From contig JANMMJ010000055.1 of assembly GCA_031373255.1 (NCBI GenBank), forward strand, positions 1-31,086: a stretch of DNA of 31,086 bases, written 5' to 3'. The position numbers were made by a program, and so were the translations under genes. Below, in pieces: positions 22,657 to 30,908 of the stretch (positions are counted from its first letter, which is position 1; each line of letters starts with the position of its first letter). The DNA is from JANMMJ01 sp031373255 (GTDB taxonomy: Bacteria > Pseudomonadota > Alphaproteobacteria > Rhizobiales > Aestuariivirgaceae). The notes beneath the pieces are model-generated. The model saw only the letters and a list, made by a program, of their open reading frames with translations. It did not search any database and was not told the DNA's origin.

Positions 22657-24459
22657 TCAGGCTGCTGCGGGGGCGTGTTCCTCCGCCACATGCTGTGCTT
22701 CGCTGGACGACACTTCGAGCTGGTGCCGGAGCTTGGCGAGCATCTGGGCGGGCGTATCGAGGTTCAGCTTGCCCTCTTCGTGAGACCAGGCAACGCCGGT
22801 AATGGGCACGCCTTTCACATAGGAGACAACCCGTTTGGTGAAGTAGTCATGATGGGCTTCGGCAGGTGCTACGAGATAACAAATGCAGGCCGTCAATGCG
22901 CCCTTGAAGTTTGCCGAGTCGGCATTGCCCGGCATGAGCGCTGCCTGCGGCAGCATGATATGCGGAACGCCCGACGCCTTGAGATAGGCGGAGAAAGCCA
23001 CGGTTGCTGCAAAGTTCAGCGGCCCCCGCGCCGGTATGAGGAGGATGCGATTGTCTTCCACGGCGTCCTGATCGGCGGGAAGATAGATTTCATCCAGCAC
23101 CTCGGAGAATGACGTGGCGATCTCGTTCTGGTGGTGCAGGCTCAGGGATTTACGCTCATGGTCCTTCTGCGCCAGCATGAGACCCGGCACCGCAATATCG
23201 GTGACGTATGCGGCGAGTTCGCCTTCCTTGAGAAATTCCTGGGCCTGCTCCACGGCCTCCAGCTGATCGGATGCCAGCATGCGCTGGTAAAACATCTGCG
23301 CAGGTGAAAGTGCCGGTTCAGCCCCGAACAGGACGTCGAGAAAGCCCAGGCTTTCAATGTGCCGTCCCAGCACGACAAGGCAGATCGTCAATGGGGTCGC
23401 CAGGATCAGCCCGACAGGGCCCCACAGTGCGGTCCAGAAAGCGGCAGCGACCACGACCGCGGCCGGAGACAGGCCGACCGAATGGCCGAAAAGCATTGGT
23501 TCAATAAAATGCCCAAGGATCGGTTCGGTAATGAGGAACAGGAGCGCTGCCAGAAGCGGGAGGGTCCAGCCATCGCTCACCGCGGCGGCGATCAGAACGG
23601 GAAATATCGCAGAGAGGATTGACCCAATATAAGGGATGAAACGCAGGAAAGCTGTCAGCACTCCCCAAAGTATGGCGCCGGGCACGCCAAGCAGCCAAAG
23701 CGAAAATCCAATGAAGACACCATAGGTCACGTTGATTGCCGCCTGCATGAGGAACAGCCTGCTCAACCTGCGCCCAGCGTCGTCCAATGCAGCCGTGGTT
23801 TTCTGAAGGTCTCCCATGCCGGCAAGGCGAATAAATCGGTTTCGCAGATCCTCCCGTTGAAAGAGGATGAAAATGACGAACAGCAGGACGATTCCGGAAT
23901 GAACGAGCGGCGGCAAAAGCGGCACGACAAAAGACGAGAGTGTCTTGAGCGGACCCATTTCCGGCTCACGAATTTCGACGGGTATCGGCTTTGCTTCAAC
24001 AACAGGCTGCTGCGCTGAGGTGCTTTCCGGCTGTTTCAGTTCGCTGTCGAGGTCCTTCAGGAGATCGGCAGCCGACTCGATCGGACCGCCCACCGAAGCT
24101 GTCAGCCGGAGGCTCCTGACCTTTTCCCGCAGATTGTTTTCGTAGCGCGGCAGATTGGTCATTAACTGGGTGATTTGCAATGCAATCACCGAACTTACCG
24201 AGAACAGCACCGCAAAGGAGAGAAGAACGGTCAACAGAATTGCGGCGGCCCGGGGAATGCGCAGCTGTTGCATCTTGCGGACAAGCGGCGCGAGCAGGAA
24301 GGTGAGCAAGACCGCCAGCGCTATCGGTACGAGGACATCCTTGCCAAAATAGAGGAAAGCGCAAATGCCAGCCGCGACAATCACGATTTCCGCGAAGCGC
24401 GCGCGGAAGCCGACATCAAAATCCCGGTCGCCAAACACCCGCAATGGCAATGGCCGCAT
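22657..24459 (-). CDS. AI-2E family (PerM/TqsA-like) transporter with cytosolic C-terminal extension
   Basis: The 600-residue protein has the AI-2E/PerM membrane domain in residues about 20-375: paired N-terminal helices (VPIALAVLLTFLLAPLV), a long soluble insert (about 95-170, with a low-complexity Gln/Pro/Glu part) and the conserved FIPYIGSILSAIFPVL and PILGHFIEPMLFG segments. About 220 residues without membrane helices follow (from about 380), rich in alternating beta/alpha pattern and ending in an Ala/His/Glu tail. Such extensions are common in rhizobial members. The family ranges from autoinducer exporters to ion antiporters, so the substrate is open. A GAGGGAAG ribosome site supports ATG 24459. 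It is encoded upstream of csbD on the same strand but csbD has its own promoter. Confidence 0.88.
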   Translation of the reverse strand: MRPLPLRVFGDRDFDVGFRARFAEIVIVAAGICAFLYFGKDVLVPIALAVLLTFLLAPLVRKMQQLRIPRAAAILLTVLLSFAVLFSVSSVIALQITQLMTNLPRYENNLREKVRSLRLTASVGGPIESAADLLKDLDSELKQPESTSAQQPVVEAKPIPVEIREPEMGPLKTLSSFVVPLLPPLVHSGIVLLFVIFILFQREDLRNRFIRLAGMGDLQKTTAALDDAGRRLSRLFLMQAAINVTYGVFIGFSLWLLGVPGAILWGVLTAFLRFIPYIGSILSAIFPVLIAAAVSDGWTLPLLAALLFLITEPILGHFIEPMLFGHSVGLSPAAVVVAAAFWTALWGPVGLILATPLTICLVVLGRHIESLGFLDVLFGAEPALSPAQMFYQRMLASDQLEAVEQAQEFLKEGELAAYVTDIAVPGLMLAQKDHERKSLSLHHQNEIATSFSEVLDEIYLPADQDAVEDNRILLIPARGPLNFAATVAFSAYLKASGVPHIMLPQAALMPGNADSANFKGALTACICYLVAPAEAHHDYFTKRVVSYVKGVPITGVAWSHEEGKLNLDTPAQMLAKLRHQLEVSSSEAQHVAEEHAPAAA

Positions 24460-24728
24460 GTCAGTCTTCCCTCGCTGGAAACCGCCACTCCGGAGAGCGG
24501 GCTAATGGCTTATAAGTGGCGAGACGATGCCTTGTTCCAATCGAACGAAGATTCTTTTTTCTGAACAAAGCCTTGCCGAGGCTGTTTTGTCTGATAATAC
24601 CCGACATATTTATAGGCTTATTTGTCTAGAGGAGGCAGGCTGAAATAATTTCAAATGGCCTGGAACATCTCTGCTTTTGATGCGTTTGATGAGACCCTCC
24701 GTATGCCTCAAGTGAAAAACCGCGCATT
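24460..24728. other. Divergent intergenic region between the AI-2E transporter and the HWE kinase
   Basis: The 269 bases are A/T-rich in the centre. They hold the EcfG promoter of the kinase gene (24662-24686) and a GGAAC (24538-24534, minus) without a good -10 on the transporter side. A purine-rich AGAGGAGG at 24628-24635 has no start codon at usable distance. No RNA gene or terminator is recognised. Confidence 0.6.
24662..24686 (+). promoter_or_regulatory. EcfG promoter for the HWE histidine kinase gene
   Basis: GGAAC (24662-24666), 16 bases, CGTT (24683-24686): exact consensus, 42 bases before the ATG at 24729. Confidence 0.8.
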
Positions 24729-26699
24729 ATGAAACGAGCTTTACGTCAAAACCTCCCGGTCCTGCTGGGGGGCACCTTGATGGCCGTGCTTGTTTCATTG
24801 CTCGCCTATTACCTTGAGACCGAGGCGCAGGAAAAGCGCACGATAGATGCGGTAACGGAACGAATGAACGGCGCGCAAACCGCTTTTTCCCGGGTTTCCG
24901 GAGAGGTGGTCGAGGCGGCCTCCTATGCCACTGACAAGACGCTTAGCCACTCCCTGTTTCAGAACCTGCTTGGGCGGTTGAATTCCGGGGACGTGCACTC
25001 GCGGTGGCTATGGGCACCCTATGTTCCGGCAGGGGAACTTCAAAAGCATGAAAGCGATACGGCTCTCCTGCTCAAGCGATCTTCGTATTCGGTGCGCAAG
25101 TTCGGCAATTCGGGGCCGTACCTGTTTCCGATCACAATCGATACGCGATCAAACGGACGCGACGTTATCGGCCTCGATGCGATGTCGTTTCCAGTGATCG
25201 CCAGCGTTGCCAACAGCGCTCCGAAATTCAATATAACTGTCCCCATCTATCCTTCCGAAAAAATCAGCCGGGACAGGTTTGGCGAAGACATGATCCTCCT
25301 GGCGCAATTTGTAGCGCCCGCCAATTCCGCCAGCAGTGCGACCCCTGCGGGCATGATCATGCGTGGTCTGTCGGCGACCGATTTTGCGGCGTTCTTCGAA
25401 CTGCATGACGGCCAATCTTTTCTGGTCACCGATATCACCGACAACTCTCCGGTCTCAATCATTGGAACAGCTTCCGACCTTTCCAACGCGCTCTTTGACT
25501 CTGTCGTACTCACAGTGGCAGACCGGAAATGGCAAATCTCCATCGCGCGTGAACCGGCGAGCCCGTATTTTCCGGTCTGGCCCATCATTGCTGCGGTTAT
25601 CCTGCTCGGGACGCTGCTGATTACCGCGCTGAGGGCGGGGAGCAGCGTCGGATTGCGGGCTGACCGGCTGTTTTCGCAACTCAATCGGACAGAGTACGAG
25701 CTGGCGGAAACACGGAACGTGCAGCAGGCGTTTTTCAACAATGCCGGCACCGCGAACTGTGAAACCGATGTCATCAGCGGCCGGTTCCTCAGCATCAATG
25801 ACGCCATGTGCGAGCTGTTGGGCTACAGCCGTGAAGAGCTGATGCAAAAGTCCTTCGCGGATGTCACCCATCCCGATGACATTGCCCTGTCGCAGGGCAA
25901 ATTCAGGGACGAGGGCGGAAAACCCTTCACCGCAATGCAATTCGAGAAGCGTTATGTGCGAAAGGATGGCAGCACCATCTGGGCGCTGGTCAATGGCCGG
26001 CTAGTCAGCGATGCCGATGGCGAGCCGCGCTCCTATGCAACCGTCGTCATCAATATCAGCGAGCGCAAACGCGACGAGCAAATCAAGGCCAACCTGGTGC
26101 GCGAGCTGGCGCACAGGGTGCGCAATACCGTGCAACTCACGGCCAGCCTGGCCCGGCAGACAGCGCGCAATGCGCGGTCGGTGAAAGAGTACGACGACCG
26201 GTTCCGGCTGCGGCTGACGGCCCTCAATGCGGCGCAGGACCTATTGTTTGAAACGGAGTGGCGCGGGGCCAACCTGCTGGCGCTGGCACGGCGCACGCTT
26301 CAGCCGTTCCAGGCACCGGCGGAAAAAGACAACGCGCCAGAGGTGATTTCAATCGACCTGCCGAGTGCCGAACTGCCGACACAGCACGCCCAGACGCTGG
26401 CCATCGCGTTTCACGAGCTGGGTTCGAACTCCATGCGGTTTGGCGCCCTTGCGGCGGGCGGTCATGTGACGCTTGAAGGCAATATCGCCGAAGAGGAAAT
26501 GGCGGGAAAAACCCGCAAGGTTCTCAACATGCGATGGGTGGAAAACGGCGGCGGCAGCATCCGGAAGCCACGAAAATCCGGCTTCGGCATGATGATGCTG
26601 ACGAAGGCGCTGCCAGAGCAATATGGCGGCACGGCCGAACTCTCGTGGACACGCACGGGTTTCACCTACTCGTGCAGGCTCCCCCTGCCGGAGCAATGA
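24729..26699 (+). CDS. HWE-family membrane sensor histidine kinase with PAS domain
   Basis: The 656-residue protein has a membrane helix at about 9-28, a periplasmic sensor of some 245 residues (CHASE-like position and size), a second helix at about 277-296 and a PAS/PAC domain at about 330-445 (AMCELLGYSREELM, RKDGSTIWALVNGR). An HWE kinase core follows. The phospho-acceptor His is in RELAHRVRNTVQ, the ATP domain has the family's His in FHELGSNSMRFGAL and the Trp-x-Glu in RWVENGGG, and FGMMMLTKALPEQYGG closes it. HWE and HisKA_2 kinases are the class that phosphorylates PhyR. An exact EcfG promoter and the location next to phyR/nepR make it a strong candidate for the stress sensor. Its stop is 3 bases from the convergent kinase gene. 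Confidence 0.92.
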   Translation: MKRALRQNLPVLLGGTLMAVLVSLLAYYLETEAQEKRTIDAVTERMNGAQTAFSRVSGEVVEAASYATDKTLSHSLFQNLLGRLNSGDVHSRWLWAPYVPAGELQKHESDTALLLKRSSYSVRKFGNSGPYLFPITIDTRSNGRDVIGLDAMSFPVIASVANSAPKFNITVPIYPSEKISRDRFGEDMILLAQFVAPANSASSATPAGMIMRGLSATDFAAFFELHDGQSFLVTDITDNSPVSIIGTASDLSNALFDSVVLTVADRKWQISIAREPASPYFPVWPIIAAVILLGTLLITALRAGSSVGLRADRLFSQLNRTEYELAETRNVQQAFFNNAGTANCETDVISGRFLSINDAMCELLGYSREELMQKSFADVTHPDDIALSQGKFRDEGGKPFTAMQFEKRYVRKDGSTIWALVNGRLVSDADGEPRSYATVVINISERKRDEQIKANLVRELAHRVRNTVQLTASLARQTARNARSVKEYDDRFRLRLTALNAAQDLLFETEWRGANLLALARRTLQPFQAPAEKDNAPEVISIDLPSAELPTQHAQTLAIAFHELGSNSMRFGALAAGGHVTLEGNIAEEEMAGKTRKVLNMRWVENGGGSIRKPRKSGFGMMMLTKALPEQYGGTAELSWTRTGFTYSCRLPLPEQ

Positions 26700-26702
26700 T
26701 TT

Positions 26703-27944
26703 TCAGCTCAGGTGCCCATCGCGAAGATCGGAAAAGTAGGCGTCACCGCCGACCTGGCCGCCCTTGAAGGCGATTTCCAGTTCATTGAAGTGCGGACTTT
26801 GCGAATGTGACACGCAGAGAGGTGAACCGGGCGTGGATTTCAGCGGAAACCGTGTTGTCAACGCCGTCACCGGAAGCTGTGCCAAGGCGTGTCCCGACGT
26901 GTCGCCACCGGCGATCACCACACGGCGCAGGCCGGCGCGCTCGATCAGGCTCCGCATGATAAGGCCGAGTGCGGCGCCAAGAGATTGGCGGGATTCGGGT
27001 GACATTTCCCCGGTGCGGTCGGTGGCGGGTCCGAGTGCCGTATAAATCACAACGCTTCTGCCCTGCCCGAGTTTGAGCATTGCCTGATCCACCGCAGCGC
27101 TCGAATCCGCCCGGACCGGATCCAGTTCGATGCCTTCAAAGCCATTTGAAAGGGCATGCCTGAGCTGGCGTTCGGTGGTGGGCGAGCAGCTGCCGGAAAC
27201 CACCGCCATGCGCTCCACCGGATTGACTGCGGCAAAGGAAGGTGCGGCGGGCAGGAGCCCGAGGCTGCCCAAGTGCTGCAGCAGTGCGTATTCCACGCCG
27301 GAGGATCCAACCACAAACCGGCGATTATCGTGGCGGGTATTCCAGAGTTCCTGCCCGGCCGCCTGCTGGGTCACCGCGTCGTAGACATCGATCAGGCGCA
27401 CATCTGCTGCCGTGCGCATCTGTGCCGCAAGATGCACGCGCACATCCGATTCATGCATCGGCGTTACCGGATGCCGGCTCATCACGGGGTGACGGTCAAT
27501 GCGGAAGGTGTTCCCCTGATAGGCGGCGAACAGATGACCGGCAAAGGTGTAGCGTTTGAGTTGCGGCGCGCCGATGACGAGCGGCACGGCTTGCTGGTCA
27601 AAGACATCCCGGGCAATCTCGATGGCACGCCCGATGCTGCCGATTTCCGGGCTGGAATCGAAGGTGGAGCAAACCTTGTAATGACACAGTTCGCCATCAA
27701 GCGACTTCAGCCATGCGAGAGCGGGGCGAAGATGGCGATCCATCCAGGCGGGCGGCTGGCTGCGGCTGGCACTGGCCAGCCCGATCGCGTCATAACCAGC
27801 AAAGGCCTGCATTTCCCCGGCCTCGGGCTGGCGCGCGAAGAGAACGGTTTTCACACCGTGCATGGCGAGCGCTTCCATCACATCGGTCGAGCCGGTCAGA
27901 TCGTCGCCGTAGAACGTGATCAAGGGTCTTCGCGAAGCTGTCAT
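26703..27944 (-). CDS. oiaK: DUF1537 four-carbon acid sugar kinase, 3-oxo-isoapionate kinase type
   Basis: The 413-residue protein is a DUF1537 (PF07005/PF17042) kinase: an N-terminal FYGDDLTGSTDVMEAL substrate loop, CSTFDSSPEIGSIG in the middle and the C-terminal nucleotide segment VVIAGGDTSGHAL. Family members phosphorylate C4 sugar acids (threonate, erythronate) and, as OiaK, 3-oxo-isoapionate. It is preceded with a 4-base overlap by a RuBisCO-like protein, the pairing described for OiaK and OiaX in D-apionate catabolism, which decides the likely substrate. The ATG at 27944 (MTASRRPLITFYGDD) is chosen because the upstream extension of the frame is not conserved-looking and lies inside the neighbouring gene. 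Confidence 0.8.
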   Translation of the reverse strand: MTASRRPLITFYGDDLTGSTDVMEALAMHGVKTVLFARQPEAGEMQAFAGYDAIGLASASRSQPPAWMDRHLRPALAWLKSLDGELCHYKVCSTFDSSPEIGSIGRAIEIARDVFDQQAVPLVIGAPQLKRYTFAGHLFAAYQGNTFRIDRHPVMSRHPVTPMHESDVRVHLAAQMRTAADVRLIDVYDAVTQQAAGQELWNTRHDNRRFVVGSSGVEYALLQHLGSLGLLPAAPSFAAVNPVERMAVVSGSCSPTTERQLRHALSNGFEGIELDPVRADSSAAVDQAMLKLGQGRSVVIYTALGPATDRTGEMSPESRQSLGAALGLIMRSLIERAGLRRVVIAGGDTSGHALAQLPVTALTTRFPLKSTPGSPLCVSHSQSPHFNELEIAFKGGQVGGDAYFSDLRDGHLS

Positions 27945-29185
27945 GATTTTCCGAACTTTGCCAGCGATTGCGCCAGTTCGGCATGATCCTTCGCGTAGAC
28001 CGCAAGTGGAATGCCAGCGACCGCCGCTGCCCACGCCTGTTGCACGGCGCGCACACCGGCGGCAGGACCTCCCGGGTGGCTGACAATGCCGCCGCCGCAT
28101 AAATACAGCAGGTCAACGGTGCGGCCGGTGCGTTTGTAGGTCTCCGGCGCCTGGCCGCCCCACTGGCCCGAGCCTGCCACGGGCAGCGCGCAATCACTCT
28201 GGTCGAACAGCGGAGTCGTGACATCCGAAAAGGACTGCACGAAGCTGTCGTCCGGCTCCCAGTATTTGACGCCAATGCCATTGATCTGGAACTGGTCGAC
28301 ACCGAGAAGCCGCCAGAATTGCTGGTACACGCTGAAATCCATGCCAAGGGCCGGATGGCGGGTGAGAATATCCCAGCCGTTGCGATGGGCATGCAGGACA
28401 AGCCGCGCGCGCTTGCGCAAAAAGGCCATGCCACCAAAGCCGATGGAATTGATGTTGACCACGGCGCAGTTGCCGCCGGCTTTGGCGACAAGATCGTGAT
28501 TGCGCATCATCTCGTCGGGATCGGCGTGTGAGATGCCGAAGGCGTACATGACCTTCTTGCCGGTTTTTTGCTGGTGATCGAGAATGATGGGCATGATCGC
28601 CTTCACTCTCTCGGATAATGGCGAATAGGCGGGGCTCATCAACTTCTCGTCGTCCTTGATGAAGTCCACGCTTGAATGCACAAGCCCGCGGACAAGCTCC
28701 GCGGTTTCATGGGGCCTGAGCCCCAGCGCAGGCTTGACGATGGTGCCGATGATGGGACGGCCATTGACACCGGTGAGGCGGCGGCTGCCCGCCACGCCAA
28801 ATTGCGGCCCGGGATGAACACCCTTGAAGGCTGCCGGAAGTTTCATTCCGACAATGCGGATGCCGGTCAGTTCCCGGATCGAAAAGACGCCGGCAATGGC
28901 AATCGTCATCAATGCCGCGAGGTCGGTGCCGATGGCATCGAGGGGAAATTCGATATCGGCATCGGCGCGGCGGACCGGCCCACTGCCTGCCTGCGGAAAC
29001 GCGGGAGCGGCCGCGTCCTCGAGATGGCGCAGACCGGTGACGCGCGCCGCGACACGGGCTTTCAACTCCTCGGTTTCACCCGGCACCGCGACAAACGTAC
29101 CGGTCGACTGATCGCTGGCAATTTTTACCGCCACAGCCTCGATGTCGCCTTGAGTTTCAATCCTGTATGTGAGCTTGATATGCAT
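27941..29185 (-). CDS. oiaX: RuBisCO-like protein (form IV), 3-oxo-isoapionate-4-phosphate-cleaving OiaX type
   Basis: The 414-residue protein has the RuBisCO large-chain fold. Active-site equivalents visible are Lys151 (TIVKPALG, RuBisCO Lys175), the carbamylation and metal site Lys177-Asp-Asp179-Glu180 (FIKDDE, Lys201/Asp203/Glu204), His267-Arg268 and a loop-6-like Lys307 (INGIGVKYW). Flanking residues differ from true RuBisCO, so CO2 fixation is not expected. With the DUF1537 kinase and the ApnO-like enzyme beside it, a role on 3-oxo-isoapionate 4-phosphate is likely. That reaction is either transcarboxylation/hydrolysis to 3-phosphoglycerate and glycolate or decarboxylation to L-erythrulose 1-phosphate; both are known for RuBisCO-like proteins and I cannot choose from sequence alone. 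No ribosome site precedes the ATG. Confidence 0.85.
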   Translation of the reverse strand: MHIKLTYRIETQGDIEAVAVKIASDQSTGTFVAVPGETEELKARVAARVTGLRHLEDAAAPAFPQAGSGPVRRADADIEFPLDAIGTDLAALMTIAIAGVFSIRELTGIRIVGMKLPAAFKGVHPGPQFGVAGSRRLTGVNGRPIIGTIVKPALGLRPHETAELVRGLVHSSVDFIKDDEKLMSPAYSPLSERVKAIMPIILDHQQKTGKKVMYAFGISHADPDEMMRNHDLVAKAGGNCAVVNINSIGFGGMAFLRKRARLVLHAHRNGWDILTRHPALGMDFSVYQQFWRLLGVDQFQINGIGVKYWEPDDSFVQSFSDVTTPLFDQSDCALPVAGSGQWGGQAPETYKRTGRTVDLLYLCGGGIVSHPGGPAAGVRAVQQAWAAAVAGIPLAVYAKDHAELAQSLAKFGKS

Positions 29186-29194
29186 GGCACCGGG

Positions 29195-29209
29195 CCGGGT
29201 TTGACCCGG
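29195..29209. repeat. Inverted repeat close to the RuBisCO-like gene start
   Basis: CCGGGT-TTG-ACCCGG is a perfect 6-bp palindrome around 3 bases, ending 10 bases before the RuBisCO-like start codon. It could be an operator or an mRNA hairpin over the translation start. Confidence 0.45.
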
Positions 29210-29211
29210 TT

Positions 29212-29225
29212 CTGGTATAATGAGT
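29212..29225 (+). promoter_or_regulatory. Operator-like motif between the RuBisCO-like gene and its divergent GntR regulator
   Basis: CTGGTATAATGAGT matches the motif at 30859-30872 (CTGGTATGATGAGT) in 13 of 14 bases. Its TGGTAT core is the half-site type bound by FCD-group GntR regulators. It sits in the shared divergent promoter region. Confidence 0.55.
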
Positions 29226-29278
29226 ATATTTGCCGTTCAAGTTCAATCTGTTTGCATTCCTCTGCATGTCACGTGCCC

Positions 29279-30007
29279 ATGGCTGAACATCCCGAATTCA
29301 TCGTCCGCCGCAAGCTCTCCGACGAGGTCTTTGACCGGCTCAAGGAGATGATCAGCAATGGGGAACTGCAACCCGGCGACGATATGCCTTCCGAGCGTGA
29401 GCTCATGGTGAAGTTCGGCGTCGGAAGGCCGGCCATACGCGAAGCCATGCAGACGCTGGGCAACATGGGGCTGATTGCCATTTCGCATGGCGAGCGAGCC
29501 AAGGTTCTGGAACTCACCGCGAAATCGGTGTTCCGGCAACTCGACAGGACGGCGCATATCATGCTGTCGCGCTCGGCGACATCGCTCGAAAATCTCAAAT
29601 CGGCCCGGGTGTTTTTTGAACGCGGCATGGTGCGGGAGGCGGCCCTCAAGGCGACTGACGCGGATGTCGACCAGTTGCGTGAGACGCTTGCCGAGCAGCG
29701 GTCCTGTCTTGGGCAGCCCGAGGCATTCATCACGGCCGACATGCGGCTTCACACGGAGATTGCCGCCATTTCGGGAAATCCCATCTTTGCGGCGGTGAGC
29801 GAGGCGATGCTGTCCTGGCTCAAGGAATACCACAACGAGTTGCTGATCTGGGCCGGCAAGGAAAAGTACACGCTCGCCGAGCATGAAGACATCATCAATT
29901 GCATCGCCGCCCACGATGCCTCCAGCGCCGAAGACGCGATGGTCCGGCATCTCGAACGCTCCCGGGTGCTCTATTCGCTCAGTGCCGCCAATCAGGTAAT
30001 GCGCTGA
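29279..30007 (+). CDS. GntR family regulator, FCD (FadR/NanR-like) group
   Basis: The 242-residue protein has an N-terminal winged-helix GntR domain (about 10-78: LSDEVFDRLKEMI, PGDDMPSERELMVKFGVGRPAIREAM, GLIAI) and a C-terminal all-helical FCD effector domain (about 95-230) with the metal-binding Asp/His pattern in DMRLHTEI and the later LAEHEDI and RHLERS. Such regulators respond to sugar acids or other carboxylates. It is divergent from the RuBisCO-like/kinase operon and convergent with apnO (16-base overlap), and the same candidate operator precedes both target units, so it probably controls the apionate cluster. ATG 29279 gives the normal length; an in-frame GTG two codons earlier is possible. 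Confidence 0.9.
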   Translation: MAEHPEFIVRRKLSDEVFDRLKEMISNGELQPGDDMPSERELMVKFGVGRPAIREAMQTLGNMGLIAISHGERAKVLELTAKSVFRQLDRTAHIMLSRSATSLENLKSARVFFERGMVREAALKATDADVDQLRETLAEQRSCLGQPEAFITADMRLHTEIAAISGNPIFAAVSEAMLSWLKEYHNELLIWAGKEKYTLAEHEDIINCIAAHDASSAEDAMVRHLERSRVLYSLSAANQVMR

Positions 30008-30819
30008 ATACTGGCGGCGATTTCGGCGGGCTCGAAGACCTTCTTCCAATCGGAGCGCATCAGGGCCGGCTTGCCGAACTGGATGGCCTTGTTGCAAGCA
30101 TCGGAAAAGACGCCTTCGACTTCCTTGAAGATCACCGCACCCAGAACATTCATGTGCCCGAGCAGGAAATCGCGCGCTGCCTCTGCCGGAACGCCGCGGG
30201 CCACGACTTCATCCATGGCTTCGCGCATGACATCGAGGAGTGATGCACACACGGTTTCCGAAAGGCCGGGCTCCAATAATGCCATCTGCTCGACCGTGAC
30301 GCGGTGCGAGCGCATGACTGGCGCCCAGATGATTTTGGCGATTTCCTCGCCGAGGGCATAGGCAGACTCCGGTCCCTGCATGAGCGCGGAGACGATGTGC
30401 TGTTTTGCGGCCACCCCGCCAAAATGATCGTGGCGGGCGGCCAGTTCAGTTTCGTCATTGAAGATCGGCGGGTGGCAGGGATGGGTGACGAAATAGATCA
30501 GGTCGTCGCGCTTTGGCAGATGGCCGGCGAAGGGTGCGGCCGCATCGAGGACGATCACCATGGTTCCCGGCTTCAGCAGATTTGAAATGGAAGCGGCCAC
30601 CTTGCCAATGGCTGTATCGGGAACGGCGAGGATGGCAACCTCGGCGCCTGCAAGTGCGGCGTCCGGCGATACGCATTCAAGACCAAGGCCATCCTTCAGG
30701 CGCTGCCGGCCGCCTTCGCTCACTTCGACATGGCGGACTTCAAATCTGGAGTTGCGCAGGTTGGTTGCCAGCCGGTAACCCATCTTGCCGCCGGCGCCGA
30801 GCAATGCAATGCGTGTCAC
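29992..30819 (-). CDS. apnO: NAD-dependent 6-phosphogluconate-dehydrogenase-like enzyme, D-apionate oxidoisomerase type
   Basis: The 275-residue protein starts with a Rossmann motif (LLGAGGKMG). Segments such as THPCHPPIFNDE and MRSHRVTVEQMALLEPGLSE, and a C-terminal helical domain, resemble the phosphogluconate-dehydrogenase-like family that includes ApnO. ApnO oxidises D-apionate to 3-oxo-isoapionate, exactly the substrate of the DUF1537 kinase next door. The start is a GTG at 30819 with AGAGG 8 bases upstream; the longer frame has no support. Its promoter holds the shared operator-like motif. A sugar ABC permease gene ends 90 bases upstream on the same strand, which suggests uptake of the substrate or its precursor. 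Confidence 0.78.
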   Translation of the reverse strand: MTRIALLGAGGKMGYRLATNLRNSRFEVRHVEVSEGGRQRLKDGLGLECVSPDAALAGAEVAILAVPDTAIGKVAASISNLLKPGTMVIVLDAAAPFAGHLPKRDDLIYFVTHPCHPPIFNDETELAARHDHFGGVAAKQHIVSALMQGPESAYALGEEIAKIIWAPVMRSHRVTVEQMALLEPGLSETVCASLLDVMREAMDEVVARGVPAEAARDFLLGHMNVLGAVIFKEVEGVFSDACNKAIQFGKPALMRSDWKKVFEPAEIAASIQRIT

Positions 30820-30858
30820 GTTTCGCCTCTTTTGCTGGAAAAGCCTGACATACTTAAA

Positions 30859-30879
30859 CTGGTATGATGAGTCAACCAG
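30859..30879 (-). promoter_or_regulatory. Operator-like palindrome upstream of apnO
   Basis: CTGGT (30859-30863) and ACCAG (30875-30879) form an inverted repeat. The left 14 bases match the motif at 29212-29225 with a single difference. It lies 40 bases before the apnO GTG. Confidence 0.55.
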
Positions 30880-30908
30880 CCGGACAGAGCCATATCCTGC
30901 GGGCCGCA

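Noticed and set aside
24514..24538. GGAAC-N16-ACTT on the minus strand upstream of the AI-2E transporter as an EcfG promoter
   Set aside because: The -35 element is perfect but the -10 matches only in TT, and no variant spacing improves it. Not listed as a promoter.
24655..24732. A 25-codon plus-strand ORF (MAWNISAFDAF...) overlapping the kinase start by ATGA
   Set aside because: It has no ribosome site at usable distance, and the EcfG promoter lies inside it, so the main transcript would start within the ORF.
27945..28100. 52-codon upstream extension of the DUF1537 kinase
   Set aside because: It lies inside the RuBisCO-like coding sequence and is Arg/Cys-rich; the ATG at 27944 with a 4-base overlap gives the family N-terminus.
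28676..29278. Long N-terminal extension of the GntR regulator frame
   Set aside because: It is antisense to the RuBisCO-like gene with no domain resemblance; the GntR family starts at 29279.
26703..30819. RuBisCO-like protein as a genuine CO2-fixing RuBisCO or methionine-salvage enzyme
   Set aside because: Loop 6 and flanking residues depart from RuBisCO, no phosphoribulokinase is present, and the neighbours are apionate-type rather than methionine-salvage genes.
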